Shown here: positions 60,460 to 64,000 of the stretch, one piece after another
Numbering within the stretch: the stretch's first letter is position 1
How the letters are laid out: each line of letters opens with the position of its first letter
From: Lasiosphaeris hirsuta
Taxonomy: Eukaryota > Ascomycota > Sordariomycetes > Sordariales > Lasiosphaeriaceae
Assembly: GCA_030549175.1 (NCBI GenBank)
Contig: JAUKUA010000007.1
Span: forward strand, 2,542,001 to 2,606,000
Length of the DNA stretch: 64,000 nt
Reading direction: 5' to 3'
Program-made: the position numbers and the translations under genes
Notes under the pieces: model-generated
The model's database searches: none
What the model was told of the DNA's origin: nothing
Seen by the model: the letters and a program-made list of their open reading frames with translations, nothing else

Positions 60460-63400
60460 CTAGTCTGACGCATGGGCCTCGAACTCTTCCCCATCACCAT
60501 ACCCATCAGCTCCTTGCTCGAGCTGCACCCTCTCCAACTGCTGCGTGATGTACACATGAAGATGGTTTTCCGCATCGGCCCTCTCGCGCAGCCGGGCAGG
60601 GTCCCCGAGCATGACCGACCCGCGGCGGGCTGGGAAATCGCCATCGGCTTCCTCGTCGTAGCCGTTGAGATCATTGGTGTCGAAGTCACTACGGGCTGCG
60701 ATGGAGCGGCTTGTCGAACTGCGGCGGAGACGCGGCATGTTTGGCGACAATGCTGGCGACTTCGGCGTCTGCGCCCCTCCAACATGTCTGTGGAGGATGT
60801 CATCGAAATAATGTGACATGCCAGCGCCGGGCGTCCGGGGAGTCTGCGGGAGACGGCAATTGACACTACAAGAAAATTAGTAGCTGAGTGGAACTGGTCA
60901 ACTTGGAGAAGAGGCTTACCCGGTATCGTGAATCATTCTCGCGATCAACCCCGTCCATCCACACTGGTGAGAAGCGCCGAGTCCCCGGCCGCTGTCTCCG
61001 TCAAAGAACTCGTAGAACCAGAGATAATCTCTCCAGTTGGGATCGAAATCCAGCGTGTCATTCTTCCCATTGATGCTCCGGCGGCCCTCATGATCCCGAG
61101 CGAAGAGATGCTGCAGGCGATGCTGGATCTCCTCCGAGACATGTCCTAGATGCATGTAGTCGCCCGAGCCAACCGGGCACTCAACCTTCAAATTCGGGCC
61201 GAAAAAGAGGTAAAAGCGTTGGAGGGATTCAACCAGGAGGAAGTTGACACACAGCCAAATCGGGCCTCGCCAATTGCTGTTGCCGCCAAAGAGGCCGCTG
61301 TCCGAATCACCAGGGACGTACCCAACCCTGAAGGTTTGTCCATTCACATCCATAGAATACGGGTTATCCTTGTGAAATTTGGAGAGTGATCTGATGCCGT
61401 GAGGGCTGAGGAACTCGTCCTCGTCCAGCATGCGCTCCATGATTTTGACCAGACGCTCCTTGCTGACCAGAGATAACAGGATCCTGTTGCCCTGGCCGCG
61501 TTTGCGGATGCTAAACATAGTCCGCTCTGCTACGTCACAGCGGTTGTTGATGAACCACTCCACACGCCTCTTGAAACTCGGTAGCCTGTTGATGAGCTCG
61601 GGCTCCAGGGTGAGCGTTGCGTAGAGGGGAATCAGCCCCACGAGAGACCTGACGGGGAGCTGCTGAATGTAGGGGCCGCCCCAGGAAATGGCATCGTAAT
61701 AAAACCCGTCTTGCTCGTTCCAGAGCGACTGCTCGTCCTTCTGTCCCATTCTGAAGGTCATTGCGTCGCTGATGAGAATAAAGTGCTCAAAGAACTTGGT
61801 CGCAATGTCTTCATAGATGCGTCGGTGTTTAGCGAGCTCCAAGGCAATGTTGAGCATGTTGAGGCAGTAAAATGCCATCCAACCCGTGCTGTCTGCTTGC
61901 TCAAGAGTGCCGCCAGTAGGCAGTGGCTCCGAGCGGTTGAACAAACCAATGTTGTCCAGACCCAAGAAACCACCTTCGAAGACATTTTTGCCATCAACAT
62001 CCTTTCGGTTGACCCACCAAGTGAAGTTCAAGAGAAGCTTTTGGAATACCCTCTCGAGGAAATCAAGATCTTGTCTTCCGTATAGCTTGCGCTCGATTTT
62101 GAAGACACGGAAAGTTGCCCAGGCGTGAACGGGAGGGTTCACATCGCTAAAGTTCCACTCGTAACTATTTTGTGTTAATACCAGCCCATGCTTGCTAGAA
62201 TGTGAAACTTACGCGGGAAGCTGTCCATTGGGATGGCAGTACCACTCCCGAGTGAAGAGATCAAGCTGCTTCTTCGCGAAGTCGGGGTCGATCATGGCCA
62301 GTGTGATGCAGTGGAAACTCGTGTCCCATGCTGCAAAGAAGGGGTATTCCCACGAGTCTGGCATTGAGAGGATATCGTCGCAGTGAAGATGCCTCCAAGC
62401 AGAGTTGCGTAACCCTTTGCGGCCAGGGGGTGGTGGTGGCTGGCTGGGGTCGCCATTTGCCCATTCGTCCCATATAAAAAGGTAATGCTGTTTACACCAC
62501 ATCATACCAGCGAACGCCTGCCTCTGGACATTGCGAAGATCGTCAGCCATAGGCAAGGGGCTGATGTGGTAGTAGAAGTCATCGGCTTCTTCTCGCTTCC
62601 TCTCAATGACCTCGTCGAATTCTTCTTCGTCCAGGAAGGTGTCAGGCCTTTTCGAGATGCGGAATCGAACAACTAGTGCGATTAGCCCTAACCTTAGGTA
62701 GTACAAGACTGGGTACTGTACCTGCACACTCGCCGGGATTGACGCCGCCGGCTTCATTGAAAGAAAACCACGCGGCCGTCTTGGTTCCGGTCTTAGCGGG
62801 GTTCACTGCCTCCTTCTCGCCCCCGACAATGTAGCGATGGAAGGCATCCTTCACGTATGGCTGCTCATTTTTCCCATCATACAGAAGCTTGTAGTTGGTG
62901 TCGTTTTCGGTGAACAGGAGCTCCGGCTGTACGTCCTCGCCGCTTGGGCCGACGCCGGGTGAGGGGGAAAGGAGGAAGTACCGGTCGCCCAAGATATGAT
63001 GCTTCGTTTTAACCAGATTCTCTGTCTCGGCTTCGAGGGAAGGCTTCTTTTCCGCAGCTTCCCGTCCCCAAGACCAGGTGTTTCGGAACCAAACATGCGG
63101 GACGATGTGGAGCGGGGCGGGCTCTGGTCCTCTGTTCCAAGCAGTTACACGGAAAAGAAGCTCATCGGGGTCGTCATCTTCCTTGGCGGTTTCGATGAAG
63201 ATGTCCCAGTACCGATCCTCTTCGAAGACGCCAGTATCAAGAAGCTGGTATTCGTTGTCCGCCTTTGTCCGCCTGGCGTTTTCTGTGAGGAGGTCCTCGT
63301 ACGGGAACGCCTTCTGGGGGTATTTGTAGAGATATTTCATGTAAGAGTGCTATCACAAGTAAGCTTCAGGACGTGTATAGTCCCGTAAGGATCCTACCGT

Positions 63401-64000
63401 CTATACGAGAAAAAGAAGTTAGCCAAAGCCCAGCTGCGGTATCTTTGATTCAGTCGAAAAAAAAACTCACAGGTGTATTATCTAGGTGGAAGTGCGCCTC
63501 CTTGAGACTCTCGCCGTGGTTCCCCTGGGGATTCGACAAGCCGAACAACCTCTCCTTGAGAAAGGGGCTGGAGCTAGTTAACGATCTGGCAGGCTAGACG
63601 GATTGAGGGGGAAGCAATTGGCCATACTCCTTCTCGTTCCAGAAGGCAAATGCAATGTTCTGAAGGCCGTGTGTATCACAGACACCGGCAATGCCGTCTT
63701 CACCCCATCGGTACGCGCGGGCCCGGGCATGGTCGTGTGGAAAGTCTACCAGATAAACATGTGAGTGAGCCGTTGTCGGCTGCAGCAGCGGGCGTCTGCG
63801 GAGCAGGTAGGGACAAACTTACGACTCCATGCGTCGCCGTCCTCACTGTAGTCCTCTCTCACTGCAATTGACTCGTTAGAATTGCATTTTCTCCTTGGTA
63901 AGGGGGCTTTAGCAACTTGCCAGTAGCCCATTGCCTCTCCGATACATAGGGGCCCCACTTCTTCCAGTACTTCTCACGGCGGCGGTCTTCTTTGAGTCTT
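60460..64000 (-). CDS. GH63-type glycosidase related to yeast YMR196W (partial, 5' end beyond window)
   Basis: Nine exons visible, in coding order >64000-63921, 63861-63823, 63745-63628, 63567-63471, 63400-63398, 63349-62722, 62672-62213, 62164-60920 and 60865-60460; 1025 codons, the first cut by the edge. Conserved blocks: [125 protein letters not shown] and [15 protein letters not shown]. These are typical of the (alpha/alpha)6 GH63/MGH-like group, with the usual acidic residues in the DSTGW and YEWNFSD blocks. YMR196W itself is poorly characterised and appears cytosolic. The substrate here is unknown, perhaps a glucosylated glycan or osmolyte. The C-terminal ~130 residues are a low-complexity acidic tail ([13 protein letters not shown]). 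All other introns are GT-AG, 48-77 bp. Confidence 0.9.
63398..63400 (-). other. Putative 3-nt micro-exon (ACG, Thr) in the GH63 gene
   Basis: On the coding strand, exon ...ACACCT is followed by an intron GTGAGT...GGCTAAC...CGTATAG (70 bp), then ACG, then a second intron GTAGGATCC...GTGATAG (48 bp), then CACTCTTACATG. Including ACG gives DNTPTHSYMK, matching the DSTPTHSYMK block I know from this family. Skipping it deletes the Thr but keeps frame. Confidence 0.65.
63862..63920 (-). other. Non-canonical GC-AG intron in the GH63 gene
   Basis: On the coding strand the exon ends GCTACTG and the 59-bp intron reads GCAAGT...TTCTAACGAGTCAATTGCAG. GCAAGT is the classic GC-AG donor consensus, and the join gives [14 protein letters not shown], the family sequence. 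A GT donor 5 bp downstream with a GAG acceptor would also be in frame but gives the less conserved WATGKEDY. Confidence 0.75.

Overview
The window is nuclear DNA of a filamentous ascomycete (Pezizomycotina, probably a Sordariomycete). The evidence is short spliceosomal introns (mostly 48-90 bp) with CTAAC/CTAAT-like branch sites, and gene types typical of that group: a CFEM Pth11-like receptor, a Zn(II)2Cys6 regulator, the DASH subunit Dad1, Rho4 and Tbf1. No rRNA, tRNA, transposase, CRISPR array or viral gene was recognised. All exon boundaries were placed by eye from splice motifs and protein-family continuity.

Left block (1-15.1 kb): a CFEM/Pth11-like membrane receptor (+), a DUF2470 protein with a membrane tail (+), a Zn2Cys6 transcription factor (-) surrounded by degenerate tandem repeats, the tRNA wybutosine enzyme TYW2/Trm12 (+), an Ssp120-like secretory EF-hand protein (-), and a four-finger C2H2 transcription factor (-). 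The C2H2 gene needs one missing base to read through.

Middle (15.1-42.4 kb): about 27 kb with no gene I can defend. It is not strongly AT-rich, so it does not look like typical RIP-mutated repeat DNA. It holds microsatellites, mononucleotide runs, a 13-bp tandem repeat and a few open stretches that may be decayed genes. It lies directly upstream of the C2H2 regulator.

Right block (42.4-64 kb): dense, conserved housekeeping genes. They are an alpha/beta hydrolase (-), RNA lariat debranching enzyme DBR1 (+), elongin C (-), Rho4 GTPase (+), DASH subunit Dad1 (-), an aldehyde dehydrogenase (-), the telobox/TRFH protein Tbf1 (+), a small Cys-motif protein (+), and a GH63-type glycosidase related to yeast YMR196W (-), cut by the right edge. 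Several neighbours are divergent pairs sharing 0.7-2.1 kb promoters (hydrolase/DBR1, elongin C/Rho4, ALDH/Tbf1).

The most unusual signals are in splicing. Two introns appear to use GC-AG ends, and the GH63 gene appears to contain a 3-nt micro-exon encoding one conserved threonine. Other points of interest are the gene desert, the single-base frame break in the C2H2 factor, and telomere-like CCCTAA motifs upstream of TYW2 and DBR1 in a window that also encodes Tbf1.
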